From Gammaproteobacteria bacterium (GTDB taxonomy: Bacteria > Pseudomonadota > Gammaproteobacteria > Pseudomonadales > Halieaceae), in NCBI GenBank assembly GCA_024686215.1, contig JAIBDN010000003.1, forward strand, positions 1 through 64,000: 64,000 nucleotides of DNA, in the 5' to 3' direction. Below the pieces are notes generated by a model that was given only the letters and a program-made list of their open reading frames with translations, was not told where the DNA came from and did not search any database. Below, piece after piece: positions 27,036 to 37,100 of the stretch (its first letter is position 1; every line of letters begins with the position of its first letter). The position numbers and the translations under genes are program-made.

Positions 27036-28019
27036 TTAGCCATTGTCGTTATGGGTCGGTGTATCTGTATCAGCAGCGCCAAACCCTGCCAGTTCGGCCA
27101 TTTGCCTAAACAGTTCCACCACGTCGGTAACCGTGTCCTCGCCGGAGAACTCCCGGTACAGACTGTCTACGTTAACGGCAATACGTTCAGGATCCGACCA
27201 GCTCGAGTATTCATTTAGCTCGATATCCTTGGCGGCATCAAACGCACCCATACCGGCATCGTAGCGGCTGCGGGCCTGGTCGTGTACGTACTCCAGGTAG
27301 CGCCTGACGGCTATAACCCCAGGCTTGTCGGTGACCGGGCCATGCCCCGGGACGATACTCTCGACATCCATTCCCTCGATCAAGCGGCAGGCTTTGATCC
27401 AGTTGGCCACCGGCCCCTGCCACATCACAGGGGTGCCCTCTATAAACAAAATGTCACCGGTATAAACGCAGCGATCCACTGGAGAGTGCACCAGCACGTC
27501 CCCCCGGGTATGGGCGGGGCCAACTTCTATAAGATGAACTGGCTTGTCGCCGACACGCAAATCCATGTGGCCATCGAAGGTGTGAGTAGGCGGGGTGTGG
27601 CGGATGCCTGCAAAGCGGAACTGGCCAAAGCAGTGTATAAAATATTCACCTACAGGCCCCATGTCCCTGGCTGCAGTCATGATCGCGGCCATCGCCTCCG
27701 GGGGTAGTTCTGCCATTTCCAGGGCCGAAGCCGTGGAGGCAATAATTTTCGCGTCACCCACCAGTTCATTGCCGTGGCAGTGGTCGCCGTTGGCGTGGGT
27801 ATTGACCAGGGTGTCGATGTTAGTGGCCAGGGGTTCTGCGGCGCGCATACCACTAAGCATTGCGGCAGTGAGTTCCAGGTCATAGAGCGTGTCAATCAGC
27901 AGTGATTCTTCCCCGTCGACGATCAGTCCGGCATTACTCCAGCCCCAACCACCTCCAGGCGCCAGCCAGGCGTACGCTCCATTAGCCAGGGCATGCAATC
28001 CCTGCTGCTTGGTAGCCAT
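27036..28019 (-). CDS. MBL-fold metallo-hydrolase
   Basis: A 327-residue metallo-beta-lactamase-fold enzyme. The metal motif is NTHANGDHCHGNEL (HxxxDxCH-type variation of HxHxDH, with Asn in place of the second His position), followed by the histidine of VGPAHTRGD, the bridging aspartate of VYTGDILF and the histidine of VPGHGPVTD. This subgroup often hydrolyses thioesters, lactones or related small molecules. It has no signal peptide. It is the first gene of a minus-strand group with the peptidase and the basic hypothetical protein. Substrate unknown. Confidence 0.85.
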   Translation of the reverse strand: MATKQQGLHALANGAYAWLAPGGGWGWSNAGLIVDGEESLLIDTLYDLELTAAMLSGMRAAEPLATNIDTLVNTHANGDHCHGNELVGDAKIIASTASALEMAELPPEAMAAIMTAARDMGPVGEYFIHCFGQFRFAGIRHTPPTHTFDGHMDLRVGDKPVHLIEVGPAHTRGDVLVHSPVDRCVYTGDILFIEGTPVMWQGPVANWIKACRLIEGMDVESIVPGHGPVTDKPGVIAVRRYLEYVHDQARSRYDAGMGAFDAAKDIELNEYSSWSDPERIAVNVDSLYREFSGEDTVTDVVELFRQMAELAGFGAADTDTPTHNDNG

Positions 28020-28145
28020 GGGTGAACCTCCCAGTCCTTGTTTCCGCTTATGGTAACCCTAATCCGTGAAGAAAACAGGGCGCATGTTTTCTCTATGCGC
28101 CACAATCTGGTTTAATGCACAGCAATAGAATCTGGAACAAACCGC

Positions 28146-28886
28146 ATGAACGCCATTCGCTCGATCCTGGTATTCGCCTGGCTCGTAATATCGGTAATAC
28201 CGATAGGGCTCACCCTGGTATTTTGTTCCCTGTTTCTCAAGGACGATAAGCTGTGGTGGTGGTTCGCCGTGCCCTGGCTGAAAGGGGTGATTGTCGCTGC
28301 GCGTATTGTGGGTGGCGTGCGTTACCGCGTGCATGGAGAAGAAAACCTTCCCGCGGCAGACGATATGCGCAGGGTGGTCTTGTGTCCCAAGCACCAGTCG
28401 ACCTGGGAGACGTTTTTCTTTCCCAGCATGACCTCACATCCACTGGCCTATGTGTTCAAGAAAGAACTACTGCGTATCCCGATCTTTGGTTGGTGCATAG
28501 GCAGCGTGGGCATGATCCACATCGATCGCAGCAAGCACAGCCAGGCCTGGAATAAGGTGGCAGAGCAAGGCCAGGTGCTGATGGACCGCGGCAAGTGGGT
28601 GATTATGTTTCCCGAGGGCACCCGCACGGAGCGCGGTAGCAAAGGCAATTACAAAAATGGGGCCACCCGGCTGGCGGTAGCCACGGGCGCTTATGTGATT
28701 CCTATCGCGGTTACATCAGGACGCTGCTGGCCGCGGCGTTCTTTTTCAATGACTCCCGGGACTATCGATGTGTCTATTGGCGCACCGGTGCCCGCAGAAG
28801 GACGTGAGCCAGGCGAGCTTATGGATGAGGTGGAGCGCTGGATCGAGGCGGAGATGCACCGTCTGGACGCACAAGCTTACGTTTAA
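28146..28886 (+). CDS. 1-acyl-sn-glycerol-3-phosphate acyltransferase (PlsC family)
   Basis: A 246-residue membrane enzyme transferring an acyl chain to lysophosphatidate in phospholipid synthesis. An N-terminal membrane helix (about 5-30) is followed by the acyltransferase motifs: PKHQSTWETFFF (HX4E variant of HX4D, common in proteobacterial LPAATs), GMIHIDRSKHSQ and FPEGTRTERGSKGNYKNGA. A DUF1145 membrane protein follows after 21 bases and is probably co-transcribed. Many genomes have several PlsC paralogues, so this need not be the essential plsC. Confidence 0.88.
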   Translation: MNAIRSILVFAWLVISVIPIGLTLVFCSLFLKDDKLWWWFAVPWLKGVIVAARIVGGVRYRVHGEENLPAADDMRRVVLCPKHQSTWETFFFPSMTSHPLAYVFKKELLRIPIFGWCIGSVGMIHIDRSKHSQAWNKVAEQGQVLMDRGKWVIMFPEGTRTERGSKGNYKNGATRLAVATGAYVIPIAVTSGRCWPRRSFSMTPGTIDVSIGAPVPAEGREPGELMDEVERWIEAEMHRLDAQAYV

Positions 28887-28907
28887 CTATTTATATGGGG
28901 ACACACT

Positions 28908-29165
28908 ATGTCTGTACCAAAAATTGTTTTATTAACCATTTACGCTGTTTTGGCCGGTTTGGCACTGACCCAGGGCGGTACGCCCGCGGGTGACTGGGGC
29001 CTGCGTATACTGGGCATACTGGCGGTAGTGCATAGCATAGAGGTACTGGTATTTTTCAAACTCTGTCAGCAGGCGGGTGGGTCTCTACCTGTGCACCTGC
29101 TGAGCGTATTCTTCTTTGGTGTCCTGCATGTGAAAGAGATCAAAGCCAGCCAGGTTGGCGCATAG
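28908..29165 (+). CDS. DUF1145 small inner-membrane protein
   Basis: An 85-residue protein with two to three hydrophobic helices (IVLLTIYAVLAGLAL, LGILAVVHSIEVLVFF and VHLLSVFFFGVLH), ending in KEIKAS as in the DUF1145/YhhL family. Function unknown. It lies 21 bases after the acyltransferase gene, with GGGGAC upstream of the ATG. Confidence 0.8.
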   Translation: MSVPKIVLLTIYAVLAGLALTQGGTPAGDWGLRILGILAVVHSIEVLVFFKLCQQAGGSLPVHLLSVFFFGVLHVKEIKASQVGA

Positions 29166-29204
29166 CGTGCGGCCGGGTAGTGCCTGGTGCAGGTTTACTG
29201 CGGA

Positions 29205-30188
29205 TTAAGGCAACAACACGGCTGCGCCGTTAAAACGGCCCAGGCGTAAGTCGTCCAGGGCCTGGTTGGCCTGCTCCAGGGGGTAGGGGTGTACGGTCGT
29301 TTTTACCGGTATAGTAGCCGCCAGCGGCAAAAATTCTTCTCCATCGGCTCGGGTCAGGTTGGCTACAGAGCATATTTCCCGCTCGCCCCATAGCGATGCA
29401 TAAGGGAAGCTGGGAATGTCCGACATATGGATACCCGCACAGACCACCCGGCCCGCCTTGCGCACTGCCTTTAATGCCCTGGGGACCAGCTCCCCCGCGG
29501 GAGCAAAAATAATGGCACCATCAAGTGGCACTGGAGCCGTTTCTGAAGAACCGCCGGCCCAGCGGGCACCCAGCGATCGTGCAAAGTCCTGCGCCTCCAG
29601 GTCACCGTCGCGGGTAAAGGCATACACCTCTTGCTGGTAATGCCTGGCCACCTGTATCAGGATATGCGCGGCGGCGCCAAAACCATACAAGCCGATATGT
29701 TGGCAGTGCTGCACCAAGCGGTAGGCGCGGTATCCAATCAAGCCTGCACAAAGCAGCGGCGCCGCTTGCAGGTCGCTGTAACTGTCTGGAAGTGGGAAGC
29801 AGTAGGCGGCTTCTGCAACTGTGTATTGCGCAAAACCACCATCGAACTGATAACCCGTGTAACGCGCCTCATCGCACAGGTTTTCCTTGCCGCGGCGACA
29901 ATAGTCGCAGTGGCCGCAGCTTCCCCCCAGCCAGGGAACACCTACCCTTTGGCCAGTGTGCAAGCCGCTAACTGCGGGCCCCAGGGACACGATCTCACCC
30001 ACAATCTGGTGCCCTGGAACAAGTGGCAGGCTGGGTTCCTGCAAATCGCCGTCTACTACATGCAGGTCTGTGCGGCAAATTCCGCAGGCGTTAACGCGTA
30101 TCAAAACCTGCGAGTCCGTGGGCATCGGTATGGGCATATCAGTCATGACTAATGGCTGTTTTTGCTGCCTTAGCACCATGGCACGCAT
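29205..30188 (-). CDS. Zinc-dependent alcohol dehydrogenase family protein
   Basis: A 327-residue medium-chain dehydrogenase. The catalytic zinc site is CGICRTDLHVVDGD with GHQIVG downstream, and the structural zinc lobe is CGHCDYCRRGKENLC. The nucleotide-binding region is IGLYGFGAAAHILIQVA. It is typical of the CAD2-like subgroup, in which GHQ replaces the usual GHE. NAD(P)-linked oxidation of an alcohol or reduction of an aldehyde is expected; substrate unknown. The start lies three bases from the stop of the upstream Pap gene, so they are co-transcribed. Confidence 0.88.
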   Translation of the reverse strand: MRAMVLRQQKQPLVMTDMPIPMPTDSQVLIRVNACGICRTDLHVVDGDLQEPSLPLVPGHQIVGEIVSLGPAVSGLHTGQRVGVPWLGGSCGHCDYCRRGKENLCDEARYTGYQFDGGFAQYTVAEAAYCFPLPDSYSDLQAAPLLCAGLIGYRAYRLVQHCQHIGLYGFGAAAHILIQVARHYQQEVYAFTRDGDLEAQDFARSLGARWAGGSSETAPVPLDGAIIFAPAGELVPRALKAVRKAGRVVCAGIHMSDIPSFPYASLWGEREICSVANLTRADGEEFLPLAATIPVKTTVHPYPLEQANQALDDLRLGRFNGAAVLLP

Positions 30189-30191
30189 AGG

Positions 30192-31670
30192 TCAGTTCTC
30201 CAGCGCCTGCTTCAGGGTTTTACAGAAGGTTTTGAGTATCTGAATGCGCGCATGTGGTTTATCGTTCCCGGCAACCAGCGTCCAGGGGGCGTGCCGGGTG
30301 CTGGTCCGGCTGACCATTTGGTCGATAGCCACAGCGTAGTCCTGCCACTTTTCGCGGTTACGCCAATCCTCCTCGGTAATCTTGTAGCGCTTGTGCGGTT
30401 GCTGTTCTCTGGCCTTAAAACGCTGCAACTGCTCATCTTCGCTGATATGCAGCCAAAATTTGAGCACAATACTGCCATGTTCCACCATTTGCTGCTCAAA
30501 TTGGTTGATCTCGCTGTAGGCGCGTTGCCACTCGTTACTGGCGGCAAACTGTTCTACACGTTCTACCAGTACCCTGCCATACCACGAGCGATCGAAGAAC
30601 GTGCAGCGCCCGTCACGCTCCAGCTGCCGCCAGAAGCGCCACAGGTAGTGGTGGGCTCTTTCTTCATCTGTGGGAGCAGCAAACTGCACCAGTCGATACA
30701 GGCGCGGGTCTATCGCCTGGGTAACACGACGAATTGCAGAACCTTTACCCGCAGCGTCCCAGCCCTCGAAAACGGCGACTATAGAACGCTTCTCTTTGTA
30801 CGCTTCCCAGGCTAGATCCTGCAGCTTCGCCTGGTACTTTTTCAGCTGTCCTTTATAGTCATCCCGGCTCAATACCGGGGTCAGGTCTACGCTGTCGAGC
30901 ACGGTGGGCTGACCCGTGACATGCGTTGTTTGTGGTTCGCTTTCCGCCGGCTGGCTAGTGGCTTGCGCTGCCTTGTTATGCATGGCATTCAGTATTATTT
31001 GTCCGGCGGTAAGGTCGCGATAACGGCGATCCTCAGCTTCTATAAGATGCCAGGGGCTGTGGCTGGAATCGGTGTCCAGAATGAGTTGCTCGGAGACTTC
31101 AAGTGCTTTCTTGTACTTGCCGCGCAGTTCATAGGGTTGATCTGTGACGCGTGGGTTCTGTTGCTTACCCGGCGCTGCTTCTTTCAGTTGCAGACGTTGG
31201 GCCTCGCGACCCACGTGCAACCAGATTTTGATGACCAGCGCGCCATCGTCAATCAGCGTATGTTCAAAAGCTTCTATTTGCTGGCATTGCAGCTTGAATT
31301 CCTTCGCTGTTATATCACCATCAATCATTGCCTGGGCCGGTGCGGTATACCAGGAGCCAAGAAAAATACCGATCTTGCCTTTGGCCGGCATTCTGCGCCA
31401 GAAGCGCCAGAAAAAAGGTCGTGATTCTTCATCGTCTGAGTGCTCCCAGAAGGTATTGGTTTCTATACCCCGGGGGTCCATCCATTCATTGAGGCGGTGC
31501 ACCAGAGACCCTTTGCCGGAACCGTCGAGCCCGGCTATTACTATGATCACCGGCTGCTCCGATTGAGCCAGGCCAAACTGCCCCTCCAGCAATTTCTGGC
31601 GCAGGGGCAACTCTAATTCGTTGAAATCGCTGCCCTTGACGTGCTTGCCGACTTCCAGTGTTTCGAACAT
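30192..31670 (-). CDS. pap: Polyphosphate:AMP phosphotransferase (two PPK2 domains)
   Basis: A 492-residue fusion of two PPK2 domains, the architecture of class II PPK2/Pap enzymes that phosphorylate AMP to ADP with polyphosphate. Each half carries a Walker A motif: AGLDGSGKGSLV in the first and EGWDAAGKGSAI in the second, each followed by a lid with RFWRR or RFWRQ. The second domain also has SWYGRVLVERVEQF. An ATG at 31670 with AAGG upstream is chosen; an in-frame GTG at 31694 would add eight residues. It feeds the adenylate pool from polyphosphate reserves. The ADH gene follows closely. Confidence 0.92.
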   Translation of the reverse strand: MFETLEVGKHVKGSDFNELELPLRQKLLEGQFGLAQSEQPVIIVIAGLDGSGKGSLVHRLNEWMDPRGIETNTFWEHSDDEESRPFFWRFWRRMPAKGKIGIFLGSWYTAPAQAMIDGDITAKEFKLQCQQIEAFEHTLIDDGALVIKIWLHVGREAQRLQLKEAAPGKQQNPRVTDQPYELRGKYKKALEVSEQLILDTDSSHSPWHLIEAEDRRYRDLTAGQIILNAMHNKAAQATSQPAESEPQTTHVTGQPTVLDSVDLTPVLSRDDYKGQLKKYQAKLQDLAWEAYKEKRSIVAVFEGWDAAGKGSAIRRVTQAIDPRLYRLVQFAAPTDEERAHHYLWRFWRQLERDGRCTFFDRSWYGRVLVERVEQFAASNEWQRAYSEINQFEQQMVEHGSIVLKFWLHISEDEQLQRFKAREQQPHKRYKITEEDWRNREKWQDYAVAIDQMVSRTSTRHAPWTLVAGNDKPHARIQILKTFCKTLKQALEN

Positions 31671-31760
31671 GTGAGACCTTACCTTTTTGACCACTTTAAC
31701 GTATTTTTGCCCAGGTTAAGAGACTATAATTGCCTGCTAATTGATTGGGAGCAACAAAAC

Positions 31761-32381
31761 ATGGGCTTTTACGATAAATACATTATGCCGCGATTTATCA
31801 ACTGTGCCTGTGGCTCCAAGCCGATAATGCGGCAGCGGGAAAAAGTTGTTCCGCAGGCCAGCGGAACAGTCCTTGAAATTGGGATAGGGACAGGTCTGAA
31901 CCTGCCCTATTATGATGCGCGCAGAGTCGAGCGCCTGATCGGCCTCGATCCATCACAGGAATCCTGGGAGTTGGCCGCAGAGCGAGCTGCCCATCTCGAG
32001 TTCGACGTGGAGTTTATAGGTTTACCCGGTGAGCAGATTCCTCTGGAGGACGAAAGCGTCGACACCGTTTTGGTGACGTTTGCCCTGTGTACTATTCCCG
32101 ACCCAATCGCAGCACTGCACGGCATGGCTCGCGTGTTACGTCCCCAGGGTAAGCTGATTTTCTGCGAACACGGACACGCGCCGGACTCTGGTGTCAGTAA
32201 ATGGCAGGATCGAATCAACCCTATGTGGCGTCGTATCGTGGGGGGCTGTAATCTCAATCGCAATATTCCTCAACTGTTGACCCAGGGTGGCTTTGCCATT
32301 GATGAGCTGGAGCAAATGTATTTGCCCAGTACGCCTAAAATTGCCGGGTATAACTACTGGGGCAGTGCTAGCCTGGCCTGA
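31761..32381 (+). CDS. Class I SAM-dependent methyltransferase
   Basis: A 206-residue methyltransferase. Motif I is VLEIGIGTGLNLPYY (about residues 37-51), the acidic loop is IGLDPSQES, and the post-I region reads LPLEDESVDTVLVTFALCTI-like. Near the N-terminus, NCACGSKPIMRQR recalls a small family annotated as phospholipid or UbiE-like methyltransferases. Methyl acceptor unknown. It is not an ArsM: the conserved arsenic-binding cysteines are not evident. The ATG is at 31761; a longer frame begins in the divergent Pap gene. It is followed by tamA after 28 bases. Confidence 0.82.
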   Translation: MGFYDKYIMPRFINCACGSKPIMRQREKVVPQASGTVLEIGIGTGLNLPYYDARRVERLIGLDPSQESWELAAERAAHLEFDVEFIGLPGEQIPLEDESVDTVLVTFALCTIPDPIAALHGMARVLRPQGKLIFCEHGHAPDSGVSKWQDRINPMWRRIVGGCNLNRNIPQLLTQGGFAIDELEQMYLPSTPKIAGYNYWGSASLA

Positions 32382-32409
32382 CCGCCACCGCTGGCCGGGT
32401 TGTAGAGCC

Positions 32410-34158
32410 ATGCATCGACTGCTCTTCGCTACATTACTGTGTTTATGCCCGTCCCTCGTTGCCTGGGCGGCACCGGCTAATCTGGCGTTCAAACTGCAAG
32501 GTCTGGAAGGCGAATTGCAGCGCAATGCCAGCGCATTTCTTGGTGACCCGCCTGAAACCGCGCAGGAACGCCTCAATTTTCTGATTTCTGCACGAGAGAG
32601 GGTTGAGCGAAGCTTGCAGGCTCTTGGCTATTATCAAGCGGAAATTGACCTGGATGTCGAGCGCACCGAGCCGGTATGGCAGTTACTGATCGAAGTGGCA
32701 CCGGGTGATCCGGTACGCATCCGTGATATCAGTATTCAGGTGCTTGGTGCGGCAGCCAATGACCCCGAGTTTACCCGACTGGTTGACGACATCGGCTTCG
32801 AATCTGGTGATGTGTTGCACCATGGCCGTTTTGAAGGCTTTCGCAACCGCTTGTTGTCTCTGGGGCAGAGACGAGGCTACCTCGATGGCGAGGTGATTTT
32901 GAGTCGTGTGGAAGTGCACGCGACGGGAGGTACTGCTGACGTATTCGTGCATTACGCCAGCGGCATTCGCTACCGTTTTGGCGAGTTGCGCCACGATGAG
33001 GAGGTAGTTGATTACGATCTGCTGGATGCTTTGCGCACCTTCAGTCGTGGAGACGACTTTGATCAGGCCCAGCTGCAGAAATTCCAGGGACAGCTACAGC
33101 TGACGCGCTATTTTTCCAGTGTCACGGTACAGCCTGAAATACAGCAGCGTCAGGACGGAGAAGTGCCGATTCTGGTGGTCCTGGCTCCGGCCAAGCGGCA
33201 CAGTGTCAACGTCGGTGTGGGCTATAGCACGGACACCGAGGAACGCATTTCCATGACCTGGCATACCCCCAGGATCAATCGCCATGGGCATAGCCAGATC
33301 ACTCGTGTGGAATATTCCGAGGTCAATCCCAGTGGCCGTATTACCTACAATATTCCACTGCGGCATCCGCTCAATGATATTTTACAGTTGTGGGGAAGAA
33401 CGGAAGAAAATGAATTTGGTGACATTGACAGTCAGCAGGACGAACTCGGCGCCAGGCGCGATAAGCGCAAAGATAACTGGGTTTACAGTTACTCAATGCG
33501 CGGTCTTACTGAATCCTGGGAGGTGCTGCAGGAGAGTTCCACCAACGATTACATGTTGTTGGGCGCATCGTTAGCGCAGCAGCAACACACCGGCTCGATT
33601 GTTGATCCAAAAAGTGGTTTCAATCAACTATATACATTGGAAGTGGCGAATCAGGATTTGGGTTCTGACGTTGACCTGGTGCGCTTTACCGCAAACCTGC
33701 GCCTGGTTATGTCACCCTTTCCCCGTCACAGGGTGGTCAGCAGGGCTGAGTTTGGTGTGGCGGAAATAACCAGTGGTGAGCGTGCCGATCTGGCGCCATC
33801 GTTGAATTTCTTCGCCGGTGGCAACCAGAGTATTCGCGGCTTTGGCTACCAATCTTTGGGTAATGAGATTGACCTCAAACGCACAGATGGCACTAAGAAA
33901 ACCCTGGTAGTTGGTGGTGACAGGCTGGCAGTGGCGAGCCTGGAATACCAGTACTATTTCAGTGACAGCTGGCGTGGGGCATTGTTTGTTGATGGCGGTG
34001 ATGCATTTGACGACGGGGAATTCGATCTAAATTATGGCGCGGGCTTTGGCGTGCACTATATAACACCAGTGGGTGCGATTCGGGTCGAGTTTGCCAACAG
34101 TCTGAGTGACGATAATCCCGACTGGCGCCTGCATTTCAGTGTGGGGGCAGAATTTTGA
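32410..34158 (+). CDS. tamA: Translocation and assembly module subunit TamA
   Basis: A 582-residue outer-membrane protein of the Omp85 superfamily. A signal peptide (about residues 1-20, ending AWAA) precedes three POTRA-type repeats up to about residue 260 and a 16-strand barrel ending in the aromatic residue of SVGAEF. The barrel has the lid-loop signature FFAGGNQSIRGFGYQSLG. Together with TamB it inserts a subset of autotransporters and other outer-membrane proteins and helps in phospholipid transport. The tamB start overlaps its stop by four bases. Confidence 0.93.
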   Translation: MHRLLFATLLCLCPSLVAWAAPANLAFKLQGLEGELQRNASAFLGDPPETAQERLNFLISARERVERSLQALGYYQAEIDLDVERTEPVWQLLIEVAPGDPVRIRDISIQVLGAAANDPEFTRLVDDIGFESGDVLHHGRFEGFRNRLLSLGQRRGYLDGEVILSRVEVHATGGTADVFVHYASGIRYRFGELRHDEEVVDYDLLDALRTFSRGDDFDQAQLQKFQGQLQLTRYFSSVTVQPEIQQRQDGEVPILVVLAPAKRHSVNVGVGYSTDTEERISMTWHTPRINRHGHSQITRVEYSEVNPSGRITYNIPLRHPLNDILQLWGRTEENEFGDIDSQQDELGARRDKRKDNWVYSYSMRGLTESWEVLQESSTNDYMLLGASLAQQQHTGSIVDPKSGFNQLYTLEVANQDLGSDVDLVRFTANLRLVMSPFPRHRVVSRAEFGVAEITSGERADLAPSLNFFAGGNQSIRGFGYQSLGNEIDLKRTDGTKKTLVVGGDRLAVASLEYQYYFSDSWRGALFVDGGDAFDDGEFDLNYGAGFGVHYITPVGAIRVEFANSLSDDNPDWRLHFSVGAEF

Positions 34159-37100
34159 GGCTGCTTGGCCAGAGTATTCTGCTGCTACTGCTGCTGTCAG
34201 CATCTGTACTGGTATTGGCGCCTTTTACCGAGCGGGGCAGCCATACTCTGGTCAAGCTGGTGCAAAAGTATAGTCCGCTGGATATCGTTTACGCGGGGGG
34301 TAGCCTGGGTGGTGAATTGCAGCTTGAGCGCCTCGCGCTGAGGAACGCAAGCTTGGAGATCGAGCTGGTCGATGTCCGCTCACAGTTGCGCTTGTCTTGC
34401 CTGTGGCGCAGTGCGTTTTGCTTTGAGCAGTTGCAAGCAGCGTCCCTGGATATTTATGTGCCGCCTGCAGAAGTAGATGAAGTTGGTAATGACGAGTCTC
34501 TGTCGCAACCCTTCGAAACAACGCTGATCGAGTTTCCCGTTACAGTTGCAGCTGATTCCTTGACTATTGCCACAACCCGCATTCATTGGCCCGGCGGAGA
34601 ATGGCGTCAAGGGCTTGCGCAACTGCATGTGGAAATCAGCAATTCAACTGTCGCCATTCACCGCGCGGTATTGCACACCCCGACACTGACGCTGCGTGAG
34701 TTCAGCCAGGACAACGCTGCTTCACCTGCACAGATTTCCCTGCCAAGAATCGACCTGCCTCTGGTGCTCGCAGTAGACGAACTGCTGCTGTTGCAGCCAA
34801 GCTGGGATTTCTACGGGAGCAAAACACAGCAAGAAAAATTGCGGCTCGCCGGCGAGTGGCGCAACACGCAGCTGCAACTACAGCAGCTCAGCGCCGAGAC
34901 CGCGCAGTGGGGCAACGCAGCGCTGAGCGGTCAGATAGCGTTCCATGCAGATTGGCCCCTGAGAGTGCAAAGCGCGCTTACCCTGGCTAATGCCGGTGAT
35001 TCCCAGTTCCTTGCGGGGAGGGAATTCGTGCTGGATGTGGAGGGTGACCTGTCCGCGCTGCAACTGCAGTTGCTCGCACCCGGTGAGCCGCTGCTATCGG
35101 CTCAGGCGCAGCTGAATTCGCTGCATCCAAACTTGCCTTTTCAAGCCTCGGCGGAGTTGTCCTGGCCGCAAGGTTTTGCGGTGACTGATATTCCGGGCGC
35201 ACCACTGCAGTTGCAGGGTTTATTGCTGGATACACCGTTGCATGGCACATTTTCTGGCACCCGCGAGCAACAGTCTATCGACCTGTCTGCTGGCGTCAGT
35301 GGTCTGGGTTATTCGTCCCTGAACCTGGTAGTAAGCGCTATACACCAACAGGGCCGTATAGGACTGAGGGAGCTTTCACTGCGCAATGCCTCCGGCACTA
35401 ATTCCCTCTCTGCCAGCGGTGAATTGACCCTGGCTGATGGAGATGCAGGGGGCCTGGCCCTGGAAGTCACTTCTGCGGGGTTGTCATTGCCGCAGGTCAG
35501 TGAGCTTATTTCTGGCAGGCTGGAAGGCAGCTTTGCAGCGAATGTGCGTTGGTCGCCGCAACAATGGCGAGTGGCGTTGTCTGACCTGGCCTTGCTCGGT
35601 GATATTAACAATCTCCCCGCCAGTATCAGCGGCCAGTTTCGCCTGGATAATGACTGGCGCCTGAGCGGTAGTGATTTGCAGGCTGCAATCAATGGTGCGC
35701 AGCTGGTATTGCGCGCGCCTGAAGCAGGCGTAAGTTCAGGCCAGCTGATGCTGGATATCGCCGACCTGGGGCGTTGGCAGCCCGGCGCGGAAGGACAGCT
35801 GCAGTTGCAGGCGGATGCCACTGCCAACCTGGCAGGCTTAAGCTATCGCGGCAATGTGCAGGATATTAACTGGGGCGGGATGCAACTCGAAGACGGGGAG
35901 TTTTCCGGCGCGTACACGCTGGAAAAGCAGCGTTTTACTATAGCTGGCAGTTTGAATAGGTTGCGTGTCGGGCAGATGGCACTGACTAGCCTGACACTGG
36001 CCGCCAGCGGCGACGAATCCGCTCAGGATGCAGTGCTCAGCGTGCAGGGCGACATTATTGGTGAGTTGCATGTTCGCGGCGGTGGCAGCGATCGGAATTG
36101 GCAGGGAAAACTGGCTGCCACTGAGTTGCTAACGCCGCACGGTAATTGGGTCCTGGCCGACTCGGTAGACATGGCCTGGTTGCCAGACAGCGCGCAATTA
36201 CAGGTGGCTAGCCACTGCTGGCGTCGCGAGCGTTCGAGTATTTGTCCTGGACAGCTGATAGTGGGCGGGCAGGGCAGTGGCAGCATCGATGCCACGGGAG
36301 ACCTGGCGTATCTGGAATCATTGCTGGCCCCGGGTATGGATCTTCAGGGCGATATTACCCTGCAACTGGAAGGCAGCTGGGGCACGCAATTGCAGCTGCA
36401 AGGGAGCGCCAGTACTGGACCATTGGTAGTTGCACGCCATTACGGTGATGGCGAAAGTGCAAGCGCGCATTGGGATCGCGGCAAGCTCGATTTGAACTAT
36501 GGCGAACAAGGACTGCAGCTAAAGGGGAATTTGCAGCGCGCGCAGCGCGCGGTGCTGGCGCTGGATGTGATATTGCCGTTGGATAGGCAAAAACCCCTGC
36601 GTGGTGATGTGTCTGTTGATCGTTTGCAACTGGCCCCGTTGATAGCCTTTATGCCAATGCTGTCACAGCTGGACGGTGAAGTCAGCGGTGAACTCCAACT
36701 TTCAGGCAGTGCGGACAAACCGCAGACATCCGGCCAGTTGCGCTTGCGCCAGGGGCAGTTGGCGCTGGTGGGTAATCCAACTGCACTGAACAAGATGGAG
36801 CTGGACGTTGATTTCCTGGGGGCGTCGGCGAAGCTGCGCGGTGCGGGACTTTTAGGTGGCGGTAAAGTGCGTTTACAGGGCGACATGTTGCTGCAACCGG
36901 AGTTGTCTGTTGATCTTCTGGTTGAGGGCGAGCGGCAGAACATTCTCTATCCCCCGGCCACCGCGTTGCTACTGTCTGAGCAATTACGCATTGTCGCTAG
37001 TCCGGGCCTGCTCAGCGTGACCGGTGATATCACCATTAACGAAGGCTCATTGGAGCCGGAGGTATTGCCTGAAGGGAGTGTGGCGGTATCTGCTGATGTA